A stretch of 64,000 nt of DNA from NCBI RefSeq assembly GCF_029873635.1, contig NC_080422.1, positions 1,964,001 through 2,028,000 of the forward strand. Direction: 5' to 3'. The notes under the pieces were generated by a model, which was not told the origin of the DNA, did no database searches, and was given only the letters and a program-made list of their open reading frames with translations. The position numbers and the translations under genes are program-made. Shown in pieces: positions 11,640-22,654 of this stretch. The stretch's first letter is position 1. The number at the start of each line of letters is the position of its first letter. Source of the DNA: Malania oleifera (taxonomy: Eukaryota > Streptophyta > Magnoliopsida > Santalales > Ximeniaceae).

Positions 11640-12836
11640 TGAGGGTACACTAGATGACCTCATTGCAAGAGAGGTTGTTTTCTTTATCTTCCCTTCTCTC
11701 ATCAGGTTTTGGATTATTTTGAGGTTGTTGGAGTCTCTTAAGCTCTTGAGATATCCTCTTGGAGTTCTCTTTGATGGCTTTTCCTGGCTGTTGATTGTTT
11801 TTCTATTGATTCTTTTAGAGTTGGTTTGAGGTTGCATGTTGTGATGCAGTCTTTATGTTGGGATGGTTTCTTCATCAAGGCTTCATGTTATGATTCTCTT
11901 TAGAAGGTGGATTGATCCTCTGTTATGGTTTGCGCTGGTGATGATTTGAGTTCCCAAGCGGCTACTTGGTCTCGGGTTTCATCAGGATTTTTTCTTAGAG
12001 GTGATCGAGTTGCTAATCTTCAGCTGGTCTTGGTCTTCCTTCTGATTGTGGATTGTGTACTCGGCCTAAGTTGAGGATTGTTGCTTAAGTTTGAGAGCTT
12101 TTACTCTCATTTTCTCCCAATGCTTTTCGGACTATTCTGAGGTTCGGAGATTCTTGGGTTCTTGAGATATCATCTTGGAGTTCTCTCTGGTGGCTTACCC
12201 AGGCTTTTGATTGATTTCTTTTGGTGCACCTTCTAAAGATGGAATGAGATACGTTATGATGCAGCTTTTGTGATGGGATGGTATTCTTTAGCAAGGTTTC
12301 GAGTTGATTCTCTACGGAAGGTGATTTGAACCTCTGTTAAGGTTTGTGCTGGTGTTGGTTCGAGTGTCCAAGTGGCAATTTGGTCTTCAGGTATCAACAT
12401 GGTTAACCTTATGGAGGTGGTTGTGTGTTTTTCTTCATCTTTGCATCGATCTTCTTTCTTGTTGATGGTGTTCCAGGGCTAAGTTGTTGATTATTTGGGA
12501 ATCTTGTTGCTGTTCATCGTCTTACGGCTTGTCGTTGGAGGGTGCTACACCTTGATTCCTTCTGGAGTGGATATCCATCATCTCATGACATTCTTTATGG
12601 TGATGACTTGAGTTCTAAGGTATTTTATTTCCCTTCTTGATTGAATTATGGTATATAGTAAATTTTTGGTTTTGGTTTGATGGCTTATTGCCCCTAGGAA
12701 TGCCCAGGTTTGATGTAATAGTGATAGACTTTTGATAGAAATCTTATTTGGCTTCCTTCCTCTCGGGTATGCCCAAAGTTTCTGTACATATCCATTTGGT
12801 CAAAATAATTTATCATTTATTGATTAAAAAAAAAAA
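11640..12836 (+). mobile_element. Probable LINE 3' untranslated tail with internal duplication
   Basis: This G+T-rich, non-coding stretch ends in TTATTGATT plus a 12-A run at about 12824-12836, as expected of a LINE or other poly(A) retroelement. Two diverged copies of about 270-290 bp lie at about 11720-12010 and 12137-12400, with a period near 418 bp. Both read CTTGAGATATC, CTTGGAGTTCTCT and GATGCAG in order. No reverse transcriptase could be recognised, so the class is inferred. Confidence 0.45.
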
Positions 12837-13008
12837 AGTGGGGGTGTTTCAGACACATTAAGGTTTTTTATTTTATTTTATTACCATTGCCAGTTGAAAA
12901 CTATCCCTTGATAGGTATTCTTTCATGCATTTAGTTTTTTTTTCATCTTTTTTTCCAATGGATTTATTTTCTATAATTTTTTTTATCGTCAAGTATTTGA
13001 TTTTTTAC

Positions 13009-14163
13009 CACTACAACAAAAGTAATGTTTTAAGACGAAACATTTTGTCCCTAACTAAGTTATTTGCGTCCCTAAATTACTTTAGGAACATTTTATTTTT
13101 CCATCTCCAAGTTGTCTCTAAAGGTGACTCCCTAATGATATTTTGCGACAAACATAAATTTTCATCCCAAAAGATAAAGTCTTCAGGGACAAAATAATCA
13201 TTCATCCCTATAACTTAACATTCTGAGACATCTATTTTCGTCCCCCAATATGCATGTGTTGTCCCTAGAGACTATGTTTTGTCCCTAAAAGATTAAATGT
13301 TTAGGGACGAAAATGGCTCTTTATCCCCAAAAGATTACATTTAGGAACAAATATTTTTGTCCCTAAATGTGCACCCCTGTCGTCCTAAATACTATTTTCT
13401 TGTCTCCAAAAAAAATATATATATATTCATTCATTTACGAACGACTCCAAACTTGTTCGTCCTTGAATAGTTTTCAGGACTTACGAGTTTCATCCCCAAA
13501 CATAATTGGCATGTTTAACCACTGTCCTCAAGTGTAATATATTTCATTCCTATTGTGGACAATTATTCGTCCCTAAATATTTTCATTTAGAGACCAAAGT
13601 ATCATAAGACCCAAAAAGATATTATTTTAGAGAAAAATATTTTGTCTCCGAACATATATGTCCTATCTCTAAATCATATTGATTTATCCCTAAAAAATCA
13701 TTACTTAAGGATGAATGTAATTTTTTTGTCCCAAAAGAAAACTAGCTAGATACATGTTCATCACAATTCACAAAAAAATTAAACTGTTGTCTATAAAAAC
13801 TATTTATAATAAATAACTAATGAATTAATTTCATTTAACACAACAGAATATAGGTTCCAACATATCAAGAACTTAAAAATAAACAAAAAAAAAAAAAAGT
13901 TCAAGAAGTTGATTTCCAATTTGTCTGCATTTCTTTGAGCCAACTCTTCCCTCATTGCCCTTCTCCAACTATTCAAACCAAATAAATTTTTAATATTAAA
14001 TAATAAATTAATCAGCCCATTTAAAAAAAATTTACAGAAAATAAAATATTATTGAAAGTGAAAGAATAAAATTTAAAGTAATTAAATTATTCAAAAAAAA
14101 AAAAATGGGCCCTCAGCATCATATTCAGTTCCATCATTGTCATTTTCATCTTCATTTCTTGAA

Positions 14164-14170
<7 letters not shown>
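13009..14170 (-). mobile_element. CACTA (En/Spm-type) transposon end, probably truncated
   Basis: The left end reads CACTACAACAAAAGT at 13009, the hallmark terminus of CACTA elements. It is followed to about 13740 by a dense subterminal array of GTCCCTAAA/TTTAGGGAC words in both orientations (for example 13050, 13063, 13301, 13357 and 13566). On the minus strand a short exon-like frame at about 13975-13900 reads SWRRAMREELAQRNADKLE, and an acidic stretch follows at about 14165-14108. Both are possible remnants of element-encoded proteins. I could not find a matching right terminus, so the element looks truncated. Confidence 0.65.

Positions 14171-14191
<21 letters not shown>
14163..14191. repeat. 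(TA)n microsatellite
   Basis: About 14 uninterrupted TA units. Confidence 0.95.
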
Positions 14192-14196
<5 letters not shown>

Positions 14197-14578
14197 TTAA
14201 ATATATAAAATATTAACGTTCAAAAATTAAATTTGCAAACATTGCTTCATTTTACTCTCTATGGTAGTCGGTAATTAAATAACAAATATATGCTTTTATT
14301 AACTATATAATCTTTGGCAAATTATACAGATTTCAGACTCTAACTTAGTACGTACATAGGAGACAATGTATATTATTAAATTCATATTAAATTAAATCTA
14401 TTTATTTTTTTAATATATTTTTATTATTATTTTCATGGGAGACTGAAGTAATGGCTCCCATACATAGGAAATATAACTAAGACACCTCCTCTCCATCAAA
14501 TAATTGAGGGAGATGCATACTAAGAGCCAGCATAGTGGCAGCGCAGAAATTCCAAACTCTCTCTCAATTGCTGTTAGC

Positions 14579-15013
14579 TTAAAGTGCGCTCACCTCGGCC
14601 GGCAAATTCGACGACGACACCAAGAAGGGCACCAGCTCCTTGTGGCACGCCGACCCTGCCACTGTTAGCTTGCGGCAGCACCGCACGGAGATCGGCGAGC
14701 GCAGCACCGTCGCCTTCCTCTTGAAGACGTGGTCGTAGACCTCGTTGGTGCATGACATCCCTATCTTTACCAAGCAGTCGTGCAACAACCATCTTTTCAT
14801 CGGTGGCAGTGCCAGTTCGTGGGAAGAAGGGGACTCCGCCGTCTGGGGCGCCAATGGCTGCGGAGGAGCTACGGTTGCTTCGCGTCGGCGACGGTGGTGA
14901 TTGCCATGATTCGTTATTGAAGAAAGGGCGCCGGGGAAGAGCAGGGTGGTGGTGGTGGAGAACAGAACCAACACGCGGATGGTTGGGGACGATATGCTAA
15001 ACCTGCTCGCCAT
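14579..15013 (-). CDS. Secreted prolamin-like (ECA1/DD11-type) cysteine-rich protein, paralogue 1
   Basis: This is a single-exon gene of 144 codons with an ATG start at 15013. The N-terminus (residues 1-31, ending LLFPGALSS) looks like a signal peptide. A basic, low-complexity stretch (HHRRRREA) follows, and the C-terminal half carries a prolamin-like domain: CLVKIGMSC, EVYDHVFKR, CCRKL and ACHKEL. Cysteines are at 80, 88, 112, 113 and 123. Family members usually have six, and the expected sixth is serine here. Proteins of this family are small, secreted and often expressed in the female gametophyte. That role is family knowledge, not visible in the sequence. A TATA box lies about 50 bp upstream. 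A diverged paralogue sits at 22655-22984 on the same strand. Confidence 0.8.
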   Translation of the reverse strand: MASRFSISSPTIRVLVLFSTTTTLLFPGALSSITNHGNHHRRRREATVAPPQPLAPQTAESPSSHELALPPMKRWLLHDCLVKIGMSCTNEVYDHVFKRKATVLRSPISVRCCRKLTVAGSACHKELVPFLVSSSNLPAEVSAL

Positions 15014-15060
15014 TTTAACACTGGTGTTAATTGATTTGAGAAGCCAAACCCAGCCAGCTA

Positions 15061-15070
15061 ATTTATATAT
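15061..15070 (-). promoter_or_regulatory. TATA box of prolamin-like paralogue 1
   Basis: On the gene strand it reads ATATATAAAT, 48-57 bp upstream of the ATG. The equivalent place in paralogue 2 (23017-23028) reads ATATGCATAAAT, so the box is altered there. Confidence 0.55.
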
Positions 15071-15411
15071 ACAATATGATCTATGCGTTTCTAATTAATG
15101 TTCAAACAAAAGCAGGTTGATGCATTTATAGGGGAGGAGTTAGGGAAAGGGTATGTATTGTATGCATCGTGAGTTTAAATTAACTTTACAAATTTTTCAT
15201 AGCAACGGATATTTTTAAAATTTTCATACAAGTAAAATATACCAAATGTGAATGACAAATTAATACGCTTGACTAATTATATATAGAATAAAATGCAGTT
15301 TTTCTTTTATATTCGATATTATGAAAGACTTGGTTAAAAAAAAGGAACTACTTTTGGACAAAAAATACAAATATATATAATGTAAAATTTTCAATATAAT
15401 TTGTAAACTAT

Positions 15412-15737
15412 TTTTGGCCAAAAATACTTAATAACTCAAATTGATTAAGCAAATCATACAAAAAGATAGTTATAATATTATAAAGTTCAAATTATTTCAC
15501 ATCTAATTAAGATAAGTTATTTCGAAATGTTGATGTTTAAAAGATTTAGAGGATATTCATTTTAGGACATTGTTTGATATAACAAGAAAGCAGCTATAAT
15601 TTTTTTATTTAAATGTAACTTGAGATTCATACATAAAAAATGCACAAGTCTCAACTAAAAAAGGTGTAAAATGCTTATAATGTATTGGCCTTTTTGAAAT
15701 TTGGTATTTTCGACCAAGACAATAAGGGATTTTAGCA
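15412..15737. repeat. Duplicated flank R1 (partner of 21860-22165)
   Basis: About 300 bp that align in the same orientation with 21860-22165. Shared landmarks in order are AGTTATA, TTCAAATTATTTCA, AATGTTGAT, CATTTTAGGACATT, AACTTGAGATT and CCTTTTTGAAATTTGGTATTTT. R1 ends where a Copia LTR begins. Confidence 0.75.
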
Positions 15738-16087
15738 TGTGATGGGTGGAGGGAACTTACTCAATCATTGGTTGTGATTGAAACTCAATGAGGATTGCAC
15801 ACAAATATACTCAATTGATTTCAGTAAATAATTTGAAACAAAATACAGAGGAATCCAAAATACAAATCTCTCTTCTCACTGGTTAATGTCTCTCTCTACA
15901 CCATATATTACATTACACACACACACATCTATATATAGCAAAGGATGGGCGATAAGTGAAGATTATAATCAACAATGGTGGCTGGAGTTAGTGAGGTTGG
16001 TAAGGTTGTTGCTGACTCCAAAGCAAATTCAACAAAGGTGGGCTACTGACCATCTCTTTTGCAACTAGTCAAGTTTAATTTTCAACA
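15738..16087 (-). mobile_element. Copia 3' LTR, minus strand
   Basis: This 350-bp LTR is bounded by TGTTGAAAATT (right, 5' end on the minus strand) and CCCATCACA (left). It holds a CTATATATAG promoter box and follows a polypurine tract, AAGTAGGGGA, at 16097-16088 on the minus strand. The matching 5' LTR is absent. Confidence 0.8.
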
Positions 16088-16347
16088 TCCCCTACTTAAA
16101 CTTGACTCTTCAGGATTTGTCATCCCGAGCATTGTCTTCAACCTTGCAAACACGTCATACTTTAGTGGCTTTGTAAAAATGTAGGCAATTTGATCATATG
16201 TCTTGTAAGAGATCAGCTCCACTTCTTTCTTCTTGATATACTCCCTAATAAAATGATACTGAGTATCATTATGTTTGCTTCTTTCACGGTAAACTAGATT
16301 CTTTGCAAGTGCAATCGCTGATCGATTGTCGATGTAGGCTTCTATGG
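16088..16347 (-). pseudogene. Copia RNase H C-terminal fragment
   Basis: The minus-strand frame reads IDNRSAIALAKN, RSKHNDTQYHFIREYI, DQIAYIFTKPLKYDVF and SSLSRGC. This is the conserved end of Copia RNase H (usually DNxSAIxLAKNP, SKHIDTRYHFIR and DIFTKPL). The gene is cut off at 16347 by insertion of the Gypsy LTR, so only the last 80 or so residues survive. Confidence 0.9.
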
Positions 16348-16704
16348 TGTAAGAACCCGATTCATGAGATCTGGAATAAATAAATAAGGAAAGGGAAAAA
16401 CAGTAAATTGAGCAGGCTTCGTCGACGAAGCCTGAGTTCATCGATGAAGACCCTTCTGCTGTTCGGCGACGAAATGCAGAGGCTCGTTGACGAGGAGAAG
16501 CCAAGAGGTTTCGGGAAATACGGAAATCTCAGGCTCATTGACGAGGCCACCGCTACGTCGATGAACTGCCTACGTTAACTCGTTGACGAAGACGTCGCCT
16601 CGTCAACGAGGTTGGCCGAGTCAATGGTGCTAAAAATATCTTTCGTGTTGCTTAGAAGCTAAGTTATCAAGTTTTTTTTTCTCTCTCTCTCTAAGAACTC
16701 GAAC

Positions 16705-16758
<54 letters not shown>

Positions 16759-18123
16759 TTCTTCGTTATTCGTTACTAGAATCGACGATCCAACATTACT
16801 ACGAGGATCAGGGAAGGATTCTCTTCGGGATTTGTGGAATAGATCTTCGTTTCGAGGATTTTTGGGTTTTAACCCAAAATCAAAGTAAGACTTGATTTTC
16901 ATTTCCGTTTTGGTAGTTTTGTAGAGAATGGAATCGTAAATATGTTTTGTACTGTGACTTATAGGTTTTGGGAACTCGGTTCGTTGTTTAGGAGTCGTAG
17001 AGTTCGAGTTTGAATTTTTGGGGAAAGGTAAGGGGATTCTATTTATATCGAATATTTTTGAAATCAGATTCAGTAGAACTGTGGTTCACGGTCGTGCGTG
17101 TGTTTTGACTACTTTTTTTGGGAAATTTAACAGGTAAAATTATGGGATTTTCATGTTATAATTTTGGGAAAATGGGGCATTGGGTTGCATCTCTGGTTTC
17201 GTTGGAAAACCGTGGATATATTGGGTTATATATATATATATATGTGTTATGGAGGTGGTCGTGCCTTAACTTGTTTAAACTGTATTTTTGAAAATCATGA
17301 TTTTGAGATTATCAAATGAGTGTTGAATGAATTGTTATATGAACATGCATGAGTTGTGATTTTCTATAATGAGATATAGGAACGGGTTTCGAATTGTTCC
17401 AAGTTGTGAAATAGTGTTCGACTCTATATCTGAAGGTGTGAAATATCGCATTTTTCATATGATCACCGAAGGGTGTGGATCCACCAGTTGTACCGGTACG
17501 ATGCCATAGGAGCCTGGGGCTACACCATGTGCTGGGGATGCCGTGTAATGAGGGCTGACTTCGGGCCAAAGGGTGTGACGACATCGGGTTACTTGATCAT
17601 GTGTGTGTGTATGATGATAACTATACTGGAACTGTTTTGTGAAAATATTGAAACTGTATTGAACTGTATATGTTTTATGTCATAATAACACTCATATGCC
17701 ATACACCGATATAACCTGGATCTGCCTTACTGAGAGGTGTCACACCCTTATCGTACGTACATGTTTTCAGGTCGTTCGAGTAACCGGAACTAGTGGTCGG
17801 TGTATTGCGTGAAATTCTTGTGTAGGTACTAGGACTGTAACAAGGTTGTCGTTTTGGGTATTTGCTGGCACCCTGGGTTATGTTGTGTATTATGGAGCTT
17901 AGACTCTTTTTTGTATAGACTCTGATATGGTACAATGTATGTATAGAAAGAACATTTTCCGCTGCGTATATGTCATGTATGTGAATGTGCATAGGGTGTA
18001 CGGGAACCCCACGGGGTCGGACCCTCATTCATTATTGTATCATTGGTATTTTGTATGATACAGGGATAGGTTAGGTTACTATATCACACCTCGAGGTCCC
18101 ATTGCCGGGTTCGGGATGTGACA
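16348..18123 (+). mobile_element. 5' LTR of Gypsy element 1
   Basis: This 1776-bp LTR begins TGTAAGAACCCG, ends GGGATGTGACA, and is followed by a tRNA-Met-type primer binding site. Its U3 (16415-16620) carries eight near-palindromic copies of CTTCGTCGACGAAG. A CT/TA microsatellite (16680-16760) follows in the leader. It landed inside the Copia RNase H fragment. Confidence 0.9.
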
Positions 18124-18124
18124 G

Positions 18125-18140
18125 CTTGGTATCAGAGTTA
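18125..18140 (+). other. Primer binding site of Gypsy element 1
   Basis: CTTGGTATCAGAGTTA matches the initiator-tRNA-Met complement TGGTATCAGAGC except at its last base, one nucleotide after the LTR. Confidence 0.85.
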
Positions 18141-18449
18141 ACCAGGTTGTTAGGTCTTGTAGACTTGATTAGGCGTAGCTATGTGTACATATCAGAGTAT
18201 AGGATGTAGGAAATGGGTAGAGTAGGTCGAGGGTTGTTTTGTTGCTAGACAGGGACTCGTTGGCGGTGTTCTGTGCTTTTCCTGGAATGACGATTTCAGT
18301 AAAATCACGACAAACCATTGATGATTTCCATGTTGGTGTGATAGGACAGACCTAGACCCGTGAGATGGTAATTAACATGATTAGTTGTAATGGTTGCATT
18401 ATCTATATGTGATGTAGGAGTGCTAATAGATTTCTGTCGTATTTTCAGA

Positions 18450-19430
18450 ATGGAGCCCAAGGATAATAACTTGGAAAACGACTCCGAGACTGCAAGCGAT
18501 GAGTCTCCTTCTGTGCCTTGAGGGTTGACAAGGCAGGTTATGCGAGAGATCGGGCGACGTGCTAGGAGACGCGAACGTTCTCCTACTTCTACAGGGTGTA
18601 CCATCGAGAGGTTCACACGTATGCACCCTCCGACATACTCAAGAGGACCCAATCCGATGATGGCAAAGGACTAGGTTGAGAAGACCAAGAGGATTCTAGA
18701 GGTCCTACACTGCACAGATAAGCAGAGAGTCCTCTACCCTGCCTTCCAACTGTCTGGGGAGGCGGGGTGATGGTGGACTACGGTGAGTCTGCTGGAGAAG
18801 CAGAGAGCCGGTCCTACAGAGATGACATAGAGCCAATTCAATGAAGTTTTCTTTGAGAGATACTTCCTAGCTTCCATACGTGATGCTAAGGCGGATGAGT
18901 TTTCTAGCTCTGACACAAGGAGATATAACGCTGCAGGGGTATGCTGCTCGGTATATAGAGTTATCCTGTTTCGCGTCGTGTTTGATTTCAAACAAGCACG
19001 AGAAGACTCGAAGGTTCGAGAAGGGCTTGAGGAAAGACATCCGCAAGTTAGTGGGAATGCTACAAATCTGTGAGTTTTTAGTTTTGGTAAATAAGGTCAG
19101 TGTGATCGAAACCGGCATCCGGGAGGATAAGGTGGATCAGGAACCGAAGAAGAGGTCAGTACCTTCTAATTCTCAGTCTGGATTGCGCTAGGGATCATGG
19201 AAGAAGAAGAACAAGGACTCGGGTTATCGTCTGAATACCGAGCGTCAGAGTTTTCAAGTGAATCAGTCGAGTGATCGTTGTATCAGGTGTCAGAGATGGC
19301 ATAGCGGTGAATGCCAGCCATTTAGGGGTAACTGTTACAACTGTGGCCAGTCAGGTCACATGGCTCGGGATTTTCACACACCAAAGAGGGGTACGCCCGC
19401 TTCGAGTCAGAGTCGGGGAAGTAATTAGGT
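18450..19430 (+). pseudogene. Gypsy element 1 gag (broken)
   Basis: The frame starts at the ATG at 18450 (MEPKDNNLEND). It holds a retrotransposon gag domain (FLALTQGDITLQGYAARYIE, then FEKGLRKDIRKLVG) and a zinc knuckle near 19340 (CYNCGQSGHMARDF), in which the last cysteine is lost. At least four in-frame stops (codons TGA, TAG, TGA, TAG) precede a frameshift near 18880. The gag protein would package element RNA. This copy cannot produce it. Confidence 0.85.
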
Positions 19431-19499
19431 ATCTCGGGGAATTTATCAGGCGAACACAACTCTAACAAGGGTATACTCGCTTACTCCAGCGGATGCTGA

Positions 19500-20165
19500 G
19501 CATGCATGCGGGGAATGTGGTGACAGGTATTATGATGTTACTTTTAAATAGAGTTGTGGTTTTATTTGATTCGGGTGCGACTCATTCATTTATATCTACT
19601 AACTTTGTAAAACTAGGTGGGGTTGAGACCCAAGTCATGAAAGAAGAATTGTCTGTAGCTACATCATCTGGAAGTGTATCGTTCTGTAGGAGGATGTTAG
19701 AAAACTGCCTAGTAATAATTCAGGGAAGGTTGCTACCGACGAATTTTGTGGTATACGACATGTCTGGGTTTGATGTCATACTGGCGATGAATTAGTTATC
19801 CTCCAATTATGCTGTGATCGACTGTCGCAACAAGCTGGTAGTATTTAAACCTCTTGGAGAACAAGAGTATGAGTTTGTAGGATCGTTTATGCGTTCAACG
19901 CCACAGGTTCAATCGGCGTTACAAGCGAGGAGGTTGCTCTTGGATGGATGTCAGGGGTACCTAACTTGCGTGAGGGAACCACCACGAGAAGAGTTGAAGC
20001 TCGAGGATATTCGAGTGGTTAATGAATTTTTGAATATGTTTCCAGAAGATTTACCCGATTTACCTCCAGATTATGAGGTGAAGTTTGCGATAGAGTTGCT
20101 GTCTGGAAAGGCACCGATTTTAAAACTCTGTACCAGATGGCTCAAGCAGAACTTCAGGAGGTGAA
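19500..20165 (+). pseudogene. Gypsy element 1 aspartic protease and linker to RT (broken)
   Basis: The protease active site VLFDSGATHSF is at about 19560-19591. A degraded LGMDWL-equivalent follows near 19785, with a stop in place of the tryptophan. The linker ([27 protein letters not shown]) is shared with Gypsy element 2 on the right of the window. A frameshift at about 20140 leads into the RT. Confidence 0.85.
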
Positions 20166-21440
20166 GGAGCAGTTGCAGGAATTACTGGACAAGGGTTTTA
20201 TCCGACCTAGTGTTTCGCCTTGGGGAGCTTCAGTTTTGTTTGTGAAGAAGAAGGACGGGTCGATGCGCATGTGCATTGATTACCGTGATATCAAGAAGGT
20301 GACTGAAGAACCGTTACCCGTTGCCTCGTATCGATGATCTCTTTAACCAACTATAGGGGACGCAAATCTTTTCGAAGATCGACATACGGTTAGGGTATCA
20401 TCATATGAGGGTTAGATTTGAGGATGTTGCGAAGACGGTCTTCCAAACCAAATACGACCACTATGAGTTCTTAGTCATGCCTTTTGGGTTGACGAATGCT
20501 CCGGCAGTATTCATGGATCTGATGAATAGGGTTTTTCATGAGTACTTAAATCAGTTTGTAGTGGTGTTTATCGATGACATTCTAGTATACTCGAGGAGTT
20601 CGGAAAAGCATGAAAATCATCTTAGGTTGGTGCTACAGATTCCGCAGGAGAGGAAGTTGTATGCCAAGCTGAAAAAGTATGAGTTCTGGGTTGAATCAGG
20701 TCGCATTTTTAGGCCATGTGGTGTCTAAAGGCAGTATCTCAGTTGATCCTAACAAGATTGAAGCTGTGGTCAACTGGGTGAGACCGAAGAGTGTTCAGGA
20801 GGTTTGAAGTTTTTTAGGACTGGCTGGTTATTATCGTCGGTTCATGAAGGGATTCTTTAAGTTATCTGGACCTCTAACATGATTAACCAAGAAGGGGGTG
20901 AAGTTTTATTGGACCAAGGGTTGTCAGCGGTGTTTCCAGGAGCTGAAACAGCGATTAGTTACTGCTCCGATTTTGACAATTCCTTCTGGGGATGAAGATT
21001 TTGTGATCTATAGCGACGCATCTCTAAAGGGTTTGGGATGTGTGCTTATGCAACAGGGTAAGGCAATAGCTTATGTGTCTCGGCAACTCAAAGAATATAA
21101 GAAGAATTGCCCTACGCATGATCTGGAATTGGCCGCTGTAATTTATGCACTGAAGATCTGGCGACACTACCTGTATGGTGTTCAGTGCGAGATTTTCACT
21201 GATCACAAAAGCCTCAGGCATTTTCTCATTCAAAAAGAGCTGAACATGAGACAACGGAGGTGGTTTGAACTGATCAAAGACTACGATTACACCATCAGCT
21301 ATCACCCGGGGAAAGCTAGCGTGGTAGCCGATGCGTTGAGTCAGAAGTCGGAACATGCGACAGTATCTGCAGTTGTGGCTCAACATCATATCAAACGGGA
21401 TTTGGAAAGCCTTGGTATAAAGTTGGTTGATCATAATGTT
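20137..21440 (+). pseudogene. Gypsy element 1 reverse transcriptase and RNase H (truncated)
   Basis: RT motifs appear in order: [48 protein letters not shown] and the catalytic [11 protein letters not shown] at 20567-20590, with both aspartates intact. RNase H follows at about 20960-21360 ([38 protein letters not shown]). Stops and shifts occur near 20333, 20728 and 20804. The sequence breaks off at about 21440 against a LINE tail, so integrase and the 3' LTR are missing. Confidence 0.9.
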
Positions 21441-21858
21441 GGGCGACGAAGAAACATAATATCCAAAAAGTAAAAGTTGTAAAGATACGAATGTTTAGTT
21501 GGATGAGTGGTATAACATTGAAAGATAAATTAAGGAATGAACATATTCATGGTAAGTTAGGTGTAACTCCTATAGAAGATAAGATAAGGGAGGGACGACT
21601 TAAATAGTATGAATACTTGCAATGTAGGCCACATAGTGCACCTGTGAGAAAAGTGACTTAGTTACTGTTTGGGGGGGGGGGGGGCAATAGAAGGGGTGGG
21701 GGTAGACCTAAAATAACTTGAGAGGAGATAGTGAGTAAGGATTTAATATTCTTAAATCTATCAAAAGAAATTGTCCATGATCGCATAAATTGGAGAAAAA
21801 TGATTCATATACCCGATCCCACTTAGTGGGACTAAGACTTGGTAATATTGTTGTTGTT
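21441..21858 (+). mobile_element. RTE-type LINE 3' fragment
   Basis: It encodes the C-terminal end of a plant RTE-like LINE (AT/QK-rich then KDKLRNEHIHGKLGV and KIREGRLK) followed by CCCACTTAGTGGGACTAAG and a TTGTTGTTG tail. The same 3' end recurs at 25602-25693, 49851-50145 and 50148-50450. A run of 12 G at about 21670 interrupts the frame. Confidence 0.85.
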
Positions 21859-21859
21859 T

Positions 21860-22165
21860 AAGAGAGAGTTATAGTATTACAAAGTTTAAATTATTTCAAC
21901 ATTTAAATGTGCAATTTGATTGTTTTCAAAATGTTGATCTTTAAAAGTTTTAGAGATACTCATTTTAGGACATTCTATTGTAGAAATATAGGTAAAAAAT
22001 TTTCTAATTACATTTAACTTGAGATTTATACACCAAAAATGCGCAAGCTAGCATCAACTTAAAAGGCACAAAAGACATGTTTAATATGCAAATGTGAAAG
22101 CAATACTGTATAATGCATTGACCTTTTTGAAATTTGGTATTTTAAACCAAGCCATGAGGTGTTTT
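21860..22165. repeat. Duplicated flank R2 (partner of 15412-15737)
   Basis: Direct-orientation copy of R1, roughly 75-80% similar by eye. It starts right after the LINE tail and ends at GGTGTTTTGGTAA, the place where a Copia LTR interrupts R1. Confidence 0.75.
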
Positions 22166-22654
22166 GGTAAGAGAAAATATTAGATATATCGGGTGTATAC
22201 ATTGGATTCAATATGATTTCACCTTATGTTTGTGTTTTAACCAAATTAGACAGTTATGATCATTTTTTTTTTTTTTTTTGTGAAATTATATTGCATATAG
22301 TATATACACTTGGTGTACTTAATAATTTCAAGTTTTGGCATGCTCCATCTCAATTAAAACAATCAGAGTAAGCCCTACTTGAGACTTAATTTAGGATCCA
22401 TTTAGATCAAGGATTTGGTTTCATGATATGAAAATTAAAGAAAAATAAGAACGAAATGCAGTTTCTATTATATTTTCTCTCTACGTCAAATTATAATATT
22501 AAAAATGAAAATTTGTTTGAATGTGACTAAAAAAAAAGTTTAGGCTAGACCACACAAGGGTGCCAATTTCTTCTTTAGAACATTTGAGACACAACTAATA
22601 ACTTCTCTTCATCAACTAAGGGATGCGCTCTCTTCTTGTGAACTTCAACTGTGT

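Noticed and set aside
21024..21434. 136-codon minus-strand frame
   Set aside because: Antisense shadow of the Gypsy RNase H domain.
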